DNA of 64,000 nucleotides. Source: Oceanospirillum maris DSM 6286. Lineage in GTDB: Bacteria > Pseudomonadota > Gammaproteobacteria > Pseudomonadales > Halomonadaceae. Positions 1-8,750 of this stretch are shown here, piece after piece. Position 1 is the first letter of the stretch. Each line of letters opens with the position of its first letter. Location of the stretch: positions 62,001 to 126,000 of the forward strand of contig NZ_AUGW01000008.1 in the NCBI RefSeq assembly GCF_000422865.1. The letters run 5' to 3'. Below the pieces are notes generated by a model that was not told where the DNA came from, did not search any database, and saw nothing but the letters and a program-made list of their open reading frames with translations. Position numbers and translations under genes: made by a program.

Positions 1-488
1 TGGGGAAGCAGTATCTACTCAAGGTCATAGAGACATCAGAACAGCCCCAGGGCGTAAAACTGCTGCGCGGCAAACTGGAAGTAACCGTTCGCCAGAAAAG
101 CCCACAGAAGGTTCAGCAATTGCTGAATGATTGGTACAAGGCCCGAGCAAAAGAGCTCTTTGCTAAGCGCCTGAATGATCTTCTGGAACAGACCTTGTGG
201 GTTAGCGGTAAACCGCCGCTTCGTATCCTGACAATGAAAACCCAGTGGGGCAGTTGTTCACCCAATGGCCGTATCACCCTGAATCTGCATTTGATTAAAG
301 CCCCCCGTGAAGGCATCGATTACGTGATCCTGCATGAGCTCTGTCATATTGCGGAACATAACCACAGTGAGCGTTTTTATCGGTTGATGAAACAGGTGAT
401 GCCGCAGTGGGAAAAGACGAAAGAACGGCTGGATGGGATGGCGGGGAGGTATCTGCAAGAAGGTTATCAGAAGTCGTTTGGGCAGTAA
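1..488 (+). CDS. YgjP-like zinc metallopeptidase (COG1451/DUF45), 5' end outside the window
   Basis: Open reading continues in frame 3 from the left edge (first codon at base 3) to the stop at 486-488, so the gene is cut at its 5' end. The first ATG/TTG-type start inside (TTG at 120) is not the real one, because the 39 codons before it read as a good family N-terminal part (a GKQYLL stretch, then LRGKLEV before LLNDWY). The zinc motif HELCH lies at 333-347 and is followed by NHSERFY, the YgjP/SprT-like signature. The family are small cytoplasmic metalloproteases of uncertain substrate. The gene is followed by a 214-bp gap and dapA. The family call is firm; the biological role is not known to me. 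Confidence 0.85.
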   Translation, partial: GKQYLLKVIETSEQPQGVKLLRGKLEVTVRQKSPQKVQQLLNDWYKARAKELFAKRLNDLLEQTLWVSGKPPLRILTMKTQWGSCSPNGRITLNLHLIKAPREGIDYVILHELCHIAEHNHSERFYRLMKQVMPQWEKTKERLDGMAGRYLQEGYQKSFGQ

Positions 489-702
489 CGACAGAGCTTT
501 GTTCCGTTTTTCTAACCGTTTGGTTTGTCTTTCTTATCTCGATTCGGGAAAACGATTTTTCACAATATAGTTAGTATTTTTATTTTATGTTGAAACCAAC
601 CAACAGAATTACGGGTTTGTATTCGTCAGACGCTTGTGTTCAGGCAAGGGCAAAAGTACCATTGGGCTTTCGCTTTTTGCGCGTTTTTTTCGGAGACAAC
701 AG

Positions 703-1584
703 ATGATCAAGGGCAGTATTGTTGCATTGGTAACCCCAATGACTACCTCGGGCGATATCGATTGGGAAGCACTGCATCGTCTGGTTGAGTTCCATCTGGA
801 AAACGGTACCGACGCTATTGTTGCGGCGGGAACCACCGGTGAGCCGACCACGATGTCATTTGACGAGCATTTTGATGTTATCCGAAAGGTTGTTGAGCAG
901 GTTGATGGACGTATTCCGGTTATTGCAGGTACAGGCGCTAACAATACCGCTGAAGCGGTAGAGCTGAGCAAATTTGCTAAGAAAGTAGGGGCAGATTACT
1001 GCTTGTCGGTCACGCCTTACTACAATAAGCCGACTCAAGAAGGTTTGTTCCAACACTTTAAAGCGGTTGCTGAAGCCAGTGATCTGCCGGTTATTCTGTA
1101 TAACGTGCCGGGACGAACCGCTGTTGATCTACACAATGAAACCGTGGTGCGCTTAAGCAAGCTGGATAACATTGTTGCTCTTAAAGATGCCACCGGTGAT
1201 GTTGAGCGTGGTAAAGAGTTGATGGGTCGTTTAGAAGGTTCTGGCTTCTTGCTGTTCTCTGGCGATGATTTAACCGCAGCTGATTTTATCCTGCAAGGCG
1301 GTCACGGTAATATTTCGGTAACGGCGAACGTTGCTCCGCGCCAGATGTCTGAGCTTTGTGCGGCAGCACTAAGTGGTGATGCGTCTACGGCACATCAGAT
1401 CAACACCCGACTGATGCCTTTGCACCGTGCTTTGTTTGTTGAGTCAAATCCTATTCCAGTGAAATGGGCTGTTCATGAGATGGGAATGATGGAAACGGGT
1501 ATTCGTTTGCCATTAACGATTCTATCTGACCAGTACCATGCAACGGTTCGTGAAGCACTGCAACACGCCGGTATCATCGGATAA
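703..1584 (+). CDS. dapA: 4-hydroxy-tetrahydrodipicolinate synthase
   Basis: Condenses pyruvate with aspartate semialdehyde, the first step of the lysine/diaminopimelate branch, in the cytoplasm. The 293-residue product has the usual length. GTTGE is at residues 43-47 (Thr44/Thr45), the YNVPGR motif gives Tyr133 and Arg138, and Lys161 in ALKDATGD is the Schiff-base lysine, all at canonical positions. The ATG at 703 was chosen over an in-frame start at 634 because GGAG (692-695) sits just before it and [12 protein letters not shown] is the family N-terminus. bamC follows after 20 bp, the usual dapA-bamC pairing. A T7 run ends 12 bases before the start codon (see findings). Confidence 0.97.
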   Translation: MIKGSIVALVTPMTTSGDIDWEALHRLVEFHLENGTDAIVAAGTTGEPTTMSFDEHFDVIRKVVEQVDGRIPVIAGTGANNTAEAVELSKFAKKVGADYCLSVTPYYNKPTQEGLFQHFKAVAEASDLPVILYNVPGRTAVDLHNETVVRLSKLDNIVALKDATGDVERGKELMGRLEGSGFLLFSGDDLTAADFILQGGHGNISVTANVAPRQMSELCAAALSGDASTAHQINTRLMPLHRALFVESNPIPVKWAVHEMGMMETGIRLPLTILSDQYHATVREALQHAGIIG

Positions 1585-1604
1585 CCCTTCAGGAAAAAAC
1601 ACCA

Positions 1605-2618
1605 ATGTCCAAAAAGGACTTGATAAGACTAACAGCCGGCAGCGTTATGCTGACCGGCTTTCTGCTCACCGGCTGCAGTTCTTCCGGTTATTACTATGAT
1701 CGTAAAACCGATTATGTCGATGCAAAAGAGTATCCTGCGATAACGTTACCTGCGACAGCTAATGCCTCTCAGTTTAGGCAGGCGATGCCGTTGCCAGATA
1801 TTGGCGGACAAGAAAAGCTGGATGATGATTTTGTTGTGCCACGCCCAGATGCTTTACCGGTGGTTAATGAAGATTTACCGCCTTCAGCATTAAAAGAATA
1901 CGCCGGTGCCGGTAATATTGAGCCTAGACTTTGGCTTGCAATCTCTAATGCGCCAGCAGTTGCTTGGCCTTTACTTCAGCAGCAGTTTGAACGGCTCAAT
2001 TGGATTGTAAAAACAGCAGATCCTGCAACAGGTCGTTTGTCCTTTGTACCGGATACACAGCTTAGTGCCCAGCCGGTTTACGCCAAATTACGCCAAGGTT
2101 TACGCGGCGGTTCTAGTGACTTTGAACTCTTAAATCAAGATAAAACGGTGCGTACCGATAGCACGGCTAAAGCATTATTAAGTCAGATTAATACCGGTCT
2201 AGGTGATCTTGATTCAGGCTCTCAGAGTGTGTCTTTATTGGCTCAAAATATCAGCCGAGAGAAGACTATTGTGCTTCAATCTTCTGGTGGTCAGGACCCT
2301 GTTTTGAAGGTTGGTGCTGATATTGCCCGTACTTGGATTGGTTTAGAGTTGCTATTGACCGAGCAGTTTCAAGAGAGCGAACAGAAGTTGGTAAGTGCGG
2401 ATGTTGTTAAGCGAGAGTTTACGATTATCTGGGTGCCGGAAGCTGATCGCAGCAACTTTTTTACTCGCTGGGCTACAAGCCCCGGCCCTGAGCACTCTTA
2501 TCAATTGGTGCTGACAGGCTCTAGTCCTGTCGATATTCGGGTTCAGCAGAATGGGCAGGCGGTTAATCCTAAGAGTGCTCGCCAAGTGCTGGGCAGTATT
2601 CGTAAACTGTTGAACTAG
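1605..2618 (+). CDS. bamC: Outer membrane assembly lipoprotein BamC
   Basis: Lipoprotein accessory of the BAM complex that inserts beta-barrel proteins in the outer membrane. The 337-residue product starts with a type II signal peptide: basic MSKKDLIR, a hydrophobic run and the lipobox LLTGC with Cys24. It is followed by the YYYDRKTDYVDAKEYP segment, which resembles the conserved N-terminal region that contacts BamD in E. coli BamC. The rest matches the two helix-grip domains of the family. An AGGAAAA element lies just before the ATG. It sits 20 bp after dapA and is very probably cotranscribed with it. Sequence conservation in BamC is modest, so the call rests on lipobox, N-terminal motif, size and position. 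Confidence 0.92.
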   Translation: MSKKDLIRLTAGSVMLTGFLLTGCSSSGYYYDRKTDYVDAKEYPAITLPATANASQFRQAMPLPDIGGQEKLDDDFVVPRPDALPVVNEDLPPSALKEYAGAGNIEPRLWLAISNAPAVAWPLLQQQFERLNWIVKTADPATGRLSFVPDTQLSAQPVYAKLRQGLRGGSSDFELLNQDKTVRTDSTAKALLSQINTGLGDLDSGSQSVSLLAQNISREKTIVLQSSGGQDPVLKVGADIARTWIGLELLLTEQFQESEQKLVSADVVKREFTIIWVPEADRSNFFTRWATSPGPEHSYQLVLTGSSPVDIRVQQNGQAVNPKSARQVLGSIRKLLN

Positions 2619-2707
2619 ATCCCGCCTCTTGCGATCTGTTCGTGCGTTAAATATGTGCCCCCAGAAGTATGGATGCTTTTGGGGCACCCCCTTCGGAATA
2701 ATCATTC

Positions 2708-3487
2708 GTGACTGCAATACGCTTTGCCTCTCTTGGTAGTGGAAGCCGGGGTAATGCCACCCTGATTGAAAAAAGCAACACTCGTATTCTTATTGATTGC
2801 GGCTTTGGCGTGAAAGATACCAAGGCTCGTTTAGAGCGCTTGGGCCTAGCCCTGGAAGACCTTGATGGTATTCTTGTAACCCATGAGCATGGTGATCATA
2901 TTGGTGGTGTTGGACGTGTGGCGCGGGCCTGTGGTGTGGCGGTTTATTGCAGTCATGGTACTCATCTGACTGGGCGCTTGGGTAAGGTTCCTGATCTACG
3001 CTTAATCAGTAGCCATAAACGCTTTGCCATTGGTGATCTTGAAATTGAGCCGGTACCTGTTCCCCATGACGCCAAAGAGCCAATTCAATATGTGGTAGGT
3101 GACGGCGCTATGCGTCTTGGCGTACTGACGGATCTTGGCAGTATTACATCCCATATTCGCCAATGCTATGCTCGCTGTGACGGCCTGATATTAGAGGCGA
3201 ACCATGATCCGGTTATGCTGCAACAGGGTTCGTATCCTCTGAAACTGAAACGCCGGGTCGGCGGTGCCTATGGCCACTTAAGCAATGGGCAAGCGCAATC
3301 GCTGCTAAGGGAGCTCGTCCACGATAAACTGCAGCATGTGGTTGCGGCCCATATTAGTGATAAGAACAACACGGATCTGTTGGCTCAACAAAGCTTGGCT
3401 GAAGCGCTGGGTTGTTGTGCCGATGAGGTTCCCGTTATTGACCAAGACACAGGTTTGCACTGGATGAGCCTGCAAACTAGGTTCTAG
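2708..3487 (+). CDS. MBL-fold metal-dependent hydrolase
   Basis: The 259-residue cytoplasmic protein has the metallo-beta-lactamase fold. It opens with FASLGSGSRGNATLI and carries the metal motif HEHGDH at residues 59-64, followed by HGTH, HDAKEP and a late HLSNGQ region. It belongs to the YycJ/PhnP-like branch (COG1235), whose members are nucleases or phosphodiesterases; the substrate here cannot be told. The start is GTG at 2708. The dapA-bamC-MBL order is also found in Pseudomonas. The 89-bp gap after bamC contains no obvious terminator, so cotranscription is possible. Confidence 0.85.
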   Translation: MTAIRFASLGSGSRGNATLIEKSNTRILIDCGFGVKDTKARLERLGLALEDLDGILVTHEHGDHIGGVGRVARACGVAVYCSHGTHLTGRLGKVPDLRLISSHKRFAIGDLEIEPVPVPHDAKEPIQYVVGDGAMRLGVLTDLGSITSHIRQCYARCDGLILEANHDPVMLQQGSYPLKLKRRVGGAYGHLSNGQAQSLLRELVHDKLQHVVAAHISDKNNTDLLAQQSLAEALGCCADEVPVIDQDTGLHWMSLQTRF

Positions 3488-3749
3488 ATGAGCATGGAGT
3501 AAACGTTGGCAATGAGGGTTCTATTTTGCTGCACTGCCGCTTCACAGATTGTCACAAAAAAGTTATGACCTAAAGAAAATCCTAACCAACTGGTATATCA
3601 GTAGTTTTTGTCGATAGTGCTAGAATCCCTTTATTTATAAGGGCTTCAGAAAGACTGAAAGGCTATACCTCCTGCTAAAAGAGCCTATACTCAATAGGAC
3701 TTCGTTACATAGCGAAGACATTTGATCATGAGCAGAGGGAGGGTTTGCC

Positions 3750-3911
3750 ATGTTTCATTCGAAAGAGTTAGAGGTTCTAGATCTTTGGATTTCATCGATG
3801 GAAAATGTTGTTGACTGGGAGTCGGTTTGGCTCACAGAGGGTGGGGATACGGAGTGTTTCTATCCGATAGCATCAGATCCAGTGGTTCAGGAATGGGCTG
3901 TTCAGAAATAA
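3750..3911 (+). CDS. Putative 53-residue small protein
   Basis: A short ORF (ATG 3750, TAA 3909-3911) encodes 53 residues starting MFHSKELEVLDLW. The product is acidic and Trp-rich (four Trp), with no signal peptide or membrane segment. A purine-rich Shine-Dalgarno stretch, AGAGGGAGGG, ends 8 bases before the ATG, and a Rho-independent terminator follows at 3950-3974, so the ORF has its own expression signals. A 15-bp tandem duplication covers its last codons and stop. I do not recognise the family. It could be a real small protein of this lineage or a chance ORF in a small RNA gene. Confidence 0.55.
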   Translation: MFHSKELEVLDLWISSMENVVDWESVWLTEGGDTECFYPIASDPVVQEWAVQK

Positions 3912-3925
3912 GCTGTTCAGAAATA
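3897..3925. repeat. 15-bp tandem duplication across a stop codon
   Basis: GCTGTTCAGAAATA occurs at 3897-3910 and again at 3912-3925, period 15. The first copy carries the end of the 53-codon ORF. Confidence 0.9.
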
Positions 3926-3949
3926 GACCTTAATGATTGCTCCGTTATT

Positions 3950-3974
3950 AGCCCAGCATAGACTGGGCTTTTTT
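3950..3974 (+). terminator. Rho-independent terminator after the small ORF
   Basis: AGCCCAG (3950-3956) pairs with CTGGGCT (3963-3969) over a 6-base loop and is followed by a T run. Confidence 0.85.
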
Positions 3975-3978
3975 GGGC

Positions 3979-4023
3979 AAAAAAAAGCGTTTATCCGAGC
4001 TGGGGGCAGCTCAAGATAAACGC
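3979..4023 (-). terminator. Rho-independent terminator facing lnt
   Basis: GCGTTTATC (3987-3995) pairs perfectly with GATAAACGC (4015-4023). Inside it GAGCTG (3997-4002) pairs with CAGCTC (4007-4012) around GGGG. On the minus strand the stem is followed by a run of U (bases 3979-3986 are all A on plus), so it ends leftward transcription from lnt, about 270 bases past its stop codon. Confidence 0.8.
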
Positions 4024-4290
4024 CATTCAAAAGGCTAAAAAAGCCTCGAATAATAAGCTAAGTACTAACAACCAAGTCCTGCGTTGGACACTTTAGTTAT
4101 TGCATTGCTTGTGCCAATAAATTTTATTTCTTTATAAATCAATAGGTTATGTTTTTATATTGTTATATCAAATATAAAACGATTCTTTAGGTTCTTTCTG
4201 ATGCTTTAAAGCTGCCCTCTCTTGGTGCGCGTGGAATGCTGCATGTGCACTAATGGCTCGAATGTTTTAGGATACTTTTTAAAACCCCTT
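4024..4290. other. Non-coding stretch downstream of lnt
   Basis: AT-rich DNA between the lnt stop and its probable terminator; it would form the 3' untranslated part of the lnt transcript. A small hairpin AGGCT/AGCCT lies near 4031-4046. I see no gene in it. Together with 3488-3749, which also holds nothing I can name, it flanks the small ORF. Confidence 0.6.
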
Positions 4291-5883
4291 TCAAAACAGC
4301 TGTAATTTAGGCTGTCGGCGGCGTTGTATTAACTGAATACCAAGGACTAAAGCACATAACATTAATATGGGAGTACTACCAAGTTTGGTGAAGAGTGTAT
4401 GCCCTAACATGGCGTGTACTTCACCACGGACGATGGCTTCTTCAAATTGAGGTGCGCTGACTTGGATACGACCTTTAGGGTCAATAATAGCGGTCACGCC
4501 GTTATTTGTGCCACGAAGCATATAACGCCCATTTTCTGCCGCTCGAACCTGAGCCATTTGTAGGTGCTGTAATGGCCCTACTGAGTGCCCAAACCAGCTG
4601 TCATTAGAGATCGTCACCATAAGGTCACTCTCTTTAGCTTGTTGGCGAACAAATTCAGGGTAGACCACTTCATAGCAGATAAAGGGAGCTATCTTTAAAC
4701 CTTTGGCAATGAGAAGCGGTTGGTCTTCACTACCGGCAATAAAGTTAGACATCGGTAAGTTAAAGAAACTGATTGCGCCCCGTAAAAACGACTCTAGCGG
4801 AACGTATTCGCCAAAGGGTACTAATTTTTGCTTTTGGTATAAGCCTTCCCCTGCACCTTTTACCATGATGCTGTTATAAAATTGAGGTTGCTGGTCACTA
4901 TCAGGATTAGCCTGTTGCGGTATCCCCGTTATTAGCGCCGTACCCTTTGGTAGGTCAGCCATAACGCTATCAAAGTAGCTGTCTGAGTAGCGATAGAGTA
5001 AAGGTACTGCGGTTTCAGGCCAGATCACAAGCCCGCTGCTTTGAATATCTAAAGACAGATTATGATAGAGCTGCAAAAAGCGTTGACGGTGTTTTGATTG
5101 CCATTTTTCATTCTGATCAACATTACCCTGAACCAAGGCAACATCGATAGGGCCATGGGTTGAAGGTAGTGTCCATTGAATACTATTGAGTAAATGACCA
5201 CCGGCAAAGATAAAAACAAACCAAGCGATAAAGGTGCGTAGTTTTAACTTTTTTTGAATAAGCTGGAAGAGCAAGCTGCCAGTCATAACCAGTAAGAAAC
5301 TGCCTAGATAGACACCGCCAACAGGTAGCCAAGCAGAGATTGGGGAGTCGACAAGACTATTACCGACATAGAGCCAAGGGAACCCTGTAAGCAACCAGCT
5401 ACGTAACCACTCGAATAAGACCCATAGGGCTGGAAAGCTCCATACCGGCGAAACAGGGTAAAACATCCGTTGAAACAGGCCAATCTGCAAGGCAGGTAAA
5501 AGCGCGAGTCCCATGACAAACAAGGTTGTGAGTATTAACGCAAGAGGTATGCCGGTATAGCCGAAGTCATGAATACTGATATAGACCCAAGATGCCCCAT
5601 TGCCAAAAAAACCCAAGCCAAAGAACCAGCCGACATAGGCGTTGGATTTAAATGAATGTGCGTCATCTGATGCTTTTCCGTTAAGGGTTCTTTTCTGATG
5701 GCCCCCACGTATCGCCAGTAGTAACAGGGTGATTGCAACAGGAGTAATAAGCCAATAGTTATAGGGGGCGAAAGAGAGAGGGAGCAACCAGCCAGCAAGT
5801 GTTGCTAGTAAGTAACGGTGCAGCCCGTGTTGTGTGGAAAGTTTTTGGATAGCGGATGATCGAAACTTATTATTTAATGCCAT
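4291..5883 (-). CDS. lnt: Apolipoprotein N-acyltransferase
   Basis: Integral inner-membrane enzyme that adds the third acyl chain to lipoproteins, the last step before LolCDE sorting. The 530-residue product has an N-terminal block of hydrophobic helices (about residues 25-230) and a nitrilase-like periplasmic domain. The triad is visible: Glu290 in IWPETAVP, the lysine of the KQKLVPFGEY segment (351-353) and Cys403 in FICYE. A C-terminal membrane helix (LMLCALVLGIQLI) ends the protein. It is the last gene of the miaB-phoH-ybeY-corC-lnt cluster, separated from corC by 229 bp that include a 12-bp perfect hairpin, so it may have its own promoter. Confidence 0.97.
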   Translation of the reverse strand: MALNNKFRSSAIQKLSTQHGLHRYLLATLAGWLLPLSFAPYNYWLITPVAITLLLLAIRGGHQKRTLNGKASDDAHSFKSNAYVGWFFGLGFFGNGASWVYISIHDFGYTGIPLALILTTLFVMGLALLPALQIGLFQRMFYPVSPVWSFPALWVLFEWLRSWLLTGFPWLYVGNSLVDSPISAWLPVGGVYLGSFLLVMTGSLLFQLIQKKLKLRTFIAWFVFIFAGGHLLNSIQWTLPSTHGPIDVALVQGNVDQNEKWQSKHRQRFLQLYHNLSLDIQSSGLVIWPETAVPLLYRYSDSYFDSVMADLPKGTALITGIPQQANPDSDQQPQFYNSIMVKGAGEGLYQKQKLVPFGEYVPLESFLRGAISFFNLPMSNFIAGSEDQPLLIAKGLKIAPFICYEVVYPEFVRQQAKESDLMVTISNDSWFGHSVGPLQHLQMAQVRAAENGRYMLRGTNNGVTAIIDPKGRIQVSAPQFEEAIVRGEVHAMLGHTLFTKLGSTPILMLCALVLGIQLIQRRRQPKLQLF

Positions 5884-6112
5884 GCTTAATAAAGCCTATG
5901 AATTTTTCGTGCTAGCAGCCTATCAAAAGCCTATACGACTTAAAACATGTAGATTTTGGAAACCCTTATATTGTGAGCGAGGTCTATGATTTCGTATTAT
6001 TCCACAAGGATAGCTTGAAAATATCGGCGGGGATCTTGGGAAAAGAAAGGTTTTGAATCGACCTGCGGGATCTGTCCATTAGGGTCGATTCAAAGAAGAG
6101 ATTTAGTTGAAT

Positions 6113-6961
6113 TTACGCAGAAGGTTTATTCACTTGCAGCAACCTGATGCGGCGATTGTCTGCGGTTAGTACTTTAAACTCTAAACCTTCAAGCATGGTG
6201 GTTTCATTTCGGTCTGGTAAGTGGCCAAAGCGCTGCATAACAATACCACCAATGGTATCGAATTCTTCATCGCTAAAATGTGTTCGGAAGTTTTCGTTAA
6301 AGTCTTCGATAGGGGTCAGTGCTTTAACAATAAACTGATGGTCATCGATAACACGGATATCCATATCATCTTCATCGGTATCATGCTCGTCTTCAATATC
6401 ACCAACGATCTGCTCTAAAACATCCTCAATGGTGACAAGACCTGCAACACCGCCGTATTCATCCACCACGATAGCCATGTGGTTACGCTTAACTCTAAAT
6501 TCACTGAGAAGGCTGTTAAGGCGTTTGGATTCAGGGATAAAGGTTGCTGGGCGTAGAATATCCCGAAGATTAAATGCCTCCGGCTGCCCTTTTAGTATCA
6601 GAGGAAGCAGATCTTTAGCCAATAAAATACCAATAACCTCATCCGAGTTTTCTCCAATGACGGGAAAACGGGAGTGGGCTGACTCGATAATTAATGGTAA
6701 AAAATCTGCTGGCTGCCAGTCATCCTTAACAGCAACCATCTGCGAACGAGGAATCATGATGTCTCTAACTTGCATCTCATTGATCTGCAAAGCACCTTCA
6801 ATAATATTCATCGCCTCTGCGTCCAGCTGAAGGCGCTGTTCTGCATCGCGAATAAACTCAAGAAGCTCACGGCGAGTTTTAGGCTCGCCGGTTAGGGTTG
6901 TCATGATGTTTCTTAGCCAGGATCGTTGACCTTGGCTGTTGCTCGATCGGTCTTCGCTCAT
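6113..6961 (-). CDS. corC: CorC/YbeX family CBS-domain protein
   Basis: Soluble protein of the HlyC/CorC group: two CBS domains (about residues 65-185) followed by a CorC_HlyC domain with the VDEYGGVAGLVTIED motif and an acidic linker DIEDEHDTDEDD. Length 282 fits. The name comes from magnesium/cobalt efflux; more recent work in E. coli links YbeX to ribosome biogenesis, which suits its place beside ybeY. It begins 49 bp after the ybeY stop, with AAGGAACC before the ATG. The exact biochemical activity is unsettled in the literature. Confidence 0.93.
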   Translation of the reverse strand: MSEDRSSNSQGQRSWLRNIMTTLTGEPKTRRELLEFIRDAEQRLQLDAEAMNIIEGALQINEMQVRDIMIPRSQMVAVKDDWQPADFLPLIIESAHSRFPVIGENSDEVIGILLAKDLLPLILKGQPEAFNLRDILRPATFIPESKRLNSLLSEFRVKRNHMAIVVDEYGGVAGLVTIEDVLEQIVGDIEDEHDTDEDDMDIRVIDDHQFIVKALTPIEDFNENFRTHFSDEEFDTIGGIVMQRFGHLPDRNETTMLEGLEFKVLTADNRRIRLLQVNKPSA

Positions 6962-7010
6962 TTTAATGCGGTTCCTTTATGTCCCTGATTCTGGATATGA
7001 GTGGATGGCC

Positions 7011-7517
7011 TTAATCCAGATAGTAGGGGTCTTTTATGTTGAGGCTAGCCAGAAGTTCAATCTCTAGAGATTCCATCTCTTCGGCTTCCTCTTCCTCTAT
7101 ATGATCATAACCCAATAAATGCAAGCATCCATGGATAATCATGTGCGTCCAATGATCTTTCAATGTCTTATGTTGTTCTAGTGCTTCCCGTTCTACGACA
7201 TCCGCACAAACAATAAGATCACCCAGCAAAGGTAATACAACCTCCGGTGGTGACTCAAAAGGAAAAGATAAGACATTCGTCGGCTTATCTTTTCCACGGT
7301 ATTGGTGGTTCAGCTGTTGGCTTTCTTCTTGAGTGACAATGCGCACGGTTAGCTCGTGCCCCGTATCTTCATGGGCATCAAGCACCGTTTGTACCCATAG
7401 CGCCAGATCTGCCTCGGTGGGTAGATCACGGGTTGCCGGGCTGGTCGATAGAGAGCTGCCATCGCAAGTATTGACGGTATCGCAAGCAAGTTGCAGATCG
7501 ATAATGGCTTCGGTCAT
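7011..7517 (-). CDS. ybeY: Endoribonuclease / rRNA maturation factor YbeY
   Basis: Zinc-dependent RNase needed for 16S rRNA 3'-end maturation and 70S quality control. The signature is complete: His130, His134 and His140 in [11 protein letters not shown] (numbered from the GTG), with [14 protein letters not shown] earlier. The start is ambiguous: GTG at 7520 directly abuts the phoH stop (7521-7523) and ATG at 7517 is one codon later; I use the ATG. Either way translation is coupled to phoH. The N-terminus is about 10-15 residues longer than in E. coli YbeY. Confidence 0.95.
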   Translation of the reverse strand: MTEAIIDLQLACDTVNTCDGSSLSTSPATRDLPTEADLALWVQTVLDAHEDTGHELTVRIVTQEESQQLNHQYRGKDKPTNVLSFPFESPPEVVLPLLGDLIVCADVVEREALEQHKTLKDHWTHMIIHGCLHLLGYDHIEEEEAEEMESLEIELLASLNIKDPYYLD

Positions 7518-7520
7518 CAC

Positions 7521-8618
7521 TTAATCCGGCTTATTCGATAATTGTCTTGCCGCAAGAGCAGCTTCACGAGCAAGTTCGCGGGCTTTGCGATCCTCTTGCT
7601 CTTTAAGCTCTGCTTCTGCCTCGTGCTTATCGTAGGCTTCAACAATAAGCTGCACCATGGGGTGACGCACCACATCTTTTGAGTCAAAGCGCGTTACGCC
7701 AACGCCTTCTACGCCATCTAGTACGTCGAGTACATGGACAAGGCCAGACTTTTGTCCTTTGGGTAGATCAATCTGGGTGACATCGCCGGTAATAACGGCT
7801 GTGGAGCCAAAACCAATACGGGTTAGGAACATTTTCATCTGTTCCCGCGTTGTATTCTGGCTTTCATCCAGAATGATAAACGCGTTATTGAGGGTTCGCC
7901 CCCTCATATAAGCAAGCGGCGCTACTTCAATAATATTACGCTCGATCAACTTGGCGACCTGCTCAAAGCCCAGCATTTCATAGAGCGCATCGTATAGCGG
8001 GCGCAGATAAGGGTCGACCTTCTGTGATAAATCACCTGGTAGAAAGCCTAGCTTCTCACCGGCTTCTACTGCTGGGCGAACCAAAAGAATACGGCGCACT
8101 TCATCATTGGTTAACGCTTCCACTGCACAGGCAACCGCCAGATACGTTTTACCTGTACCAGCAGGGCCAACACCAAAATTAATATCATTGGTGAGTACGG
8201 TGCGAACATATTTCTGCTGGTTAGGGCCCCGTGGCTTAATCGTACCTTTAGGGGTGCGCAAGGTAATATATTCGTCTGCAGCGCCTACAGTGTCTTGTTT
8301 GCTTGTGCTAAGCAGTTCAGTAATCCCCGAACTTTGCAGGTGCAGATGAATCGCTTCAGGGGTGAGCTGGTTTTTAGCCGTATCTTGGTAAAGGGTCTCT
8401 ATTAATGCAGCTGCCGCTTTGACATGATTGAGTTCACCGGCCAGTTGAAATTGGTTGCTACGATTGCGGATGATAATGCTCATCCGGTTTTCGATTAAGC
8501 GTAGATGTTCATCATGCAAGCCCGATAGATTCGCCAGACGTTGTGCGTCATTAGGTTCTAAGTTGAGCTTTAAAATATGAGTTTGACTGTTCAAAGTATG
8601 GCCTGCTTTAGCTGACAT
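7521..8618 (-). CDS. ybeZ: PhoH-like ATPase (YbeZ)
   Basis: Cytoplasmic P-loop ATPase of the PhoH family, a partner of YbeY in RNA metabolism. Walker A GPAGTGKT is at residues 151-158 and Walker B is in AFIILDESQNT. An N-terminal KH-like part (LIENRMSIIIRNR) precedes the ATPase domain, and a charged coiled tail (EAELKEQEDRKAREL) ends the protein. Length 365 is typical of the long YbeZ form. It lies between miaB (129-bp gap) and ybeY (no gap). Confidence 0.95.
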   Translation of the reverse strand: MSAKAGHTLNSQTHILKLNLEPNDAQRLANLSGLHDEHLRLIENRMSIIIRNRSNQFQLAGELNHVKAAAALIETLYQDTAKNQLTPEAIHLHLQSSGITELLSTSKQDTVGAADEYITLRTPKGTIKPRGPNQQKYVRTVLTNDINFGVGPAGTGKTYLAVACAVEALTNDEVRRILLVRPAVEAGEKLGFLPGDLSQKVDPYLRPLYDALYEMLGFEQVAKLIERNIIEVAPLAYMRGRTLNNAFIILDESQNTTREQMKMFLTRIGFGSTAVITGDVTQIDLPKGQKSGLVHVLDVLDGVEGVGVTRFDSKDVVRHPMVQLIVEAYDKHEAEAELKEQEDRKARELAREAALAARQLSNKPD

Positions 8619-8700
8619 CTTATTTCACCCTTGAGCATCTCTGCCTCGGATTGTTCTGAGGCAGTGTCGTACAGGGGTGTGACAAAAAGCTTAAATCTTA

Positions 8701-8750
8701 TTAACTCAGCGACATATTAACGGGTCGGCCGTTAACTGAGCGATATGTTA
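8701..8750. repeat. Imperfect direct repeat at the miaB 3' end
   Basis: TTAACTCAGCGACATATTA (8701-8719) and TTAACTGAGCGATATGTTA (8732-8750) match at 16 of 19 bases, period 31. The second copy includes the miaB stop codon. Confidence 0.7.

Noticed and set aside
120-488. Complete 122-residue protein starting at TTG 120
   Set aside because: The frame is open to the window edge and the upstream codons read as the family N-terminal part; the gene is truncated, not short.
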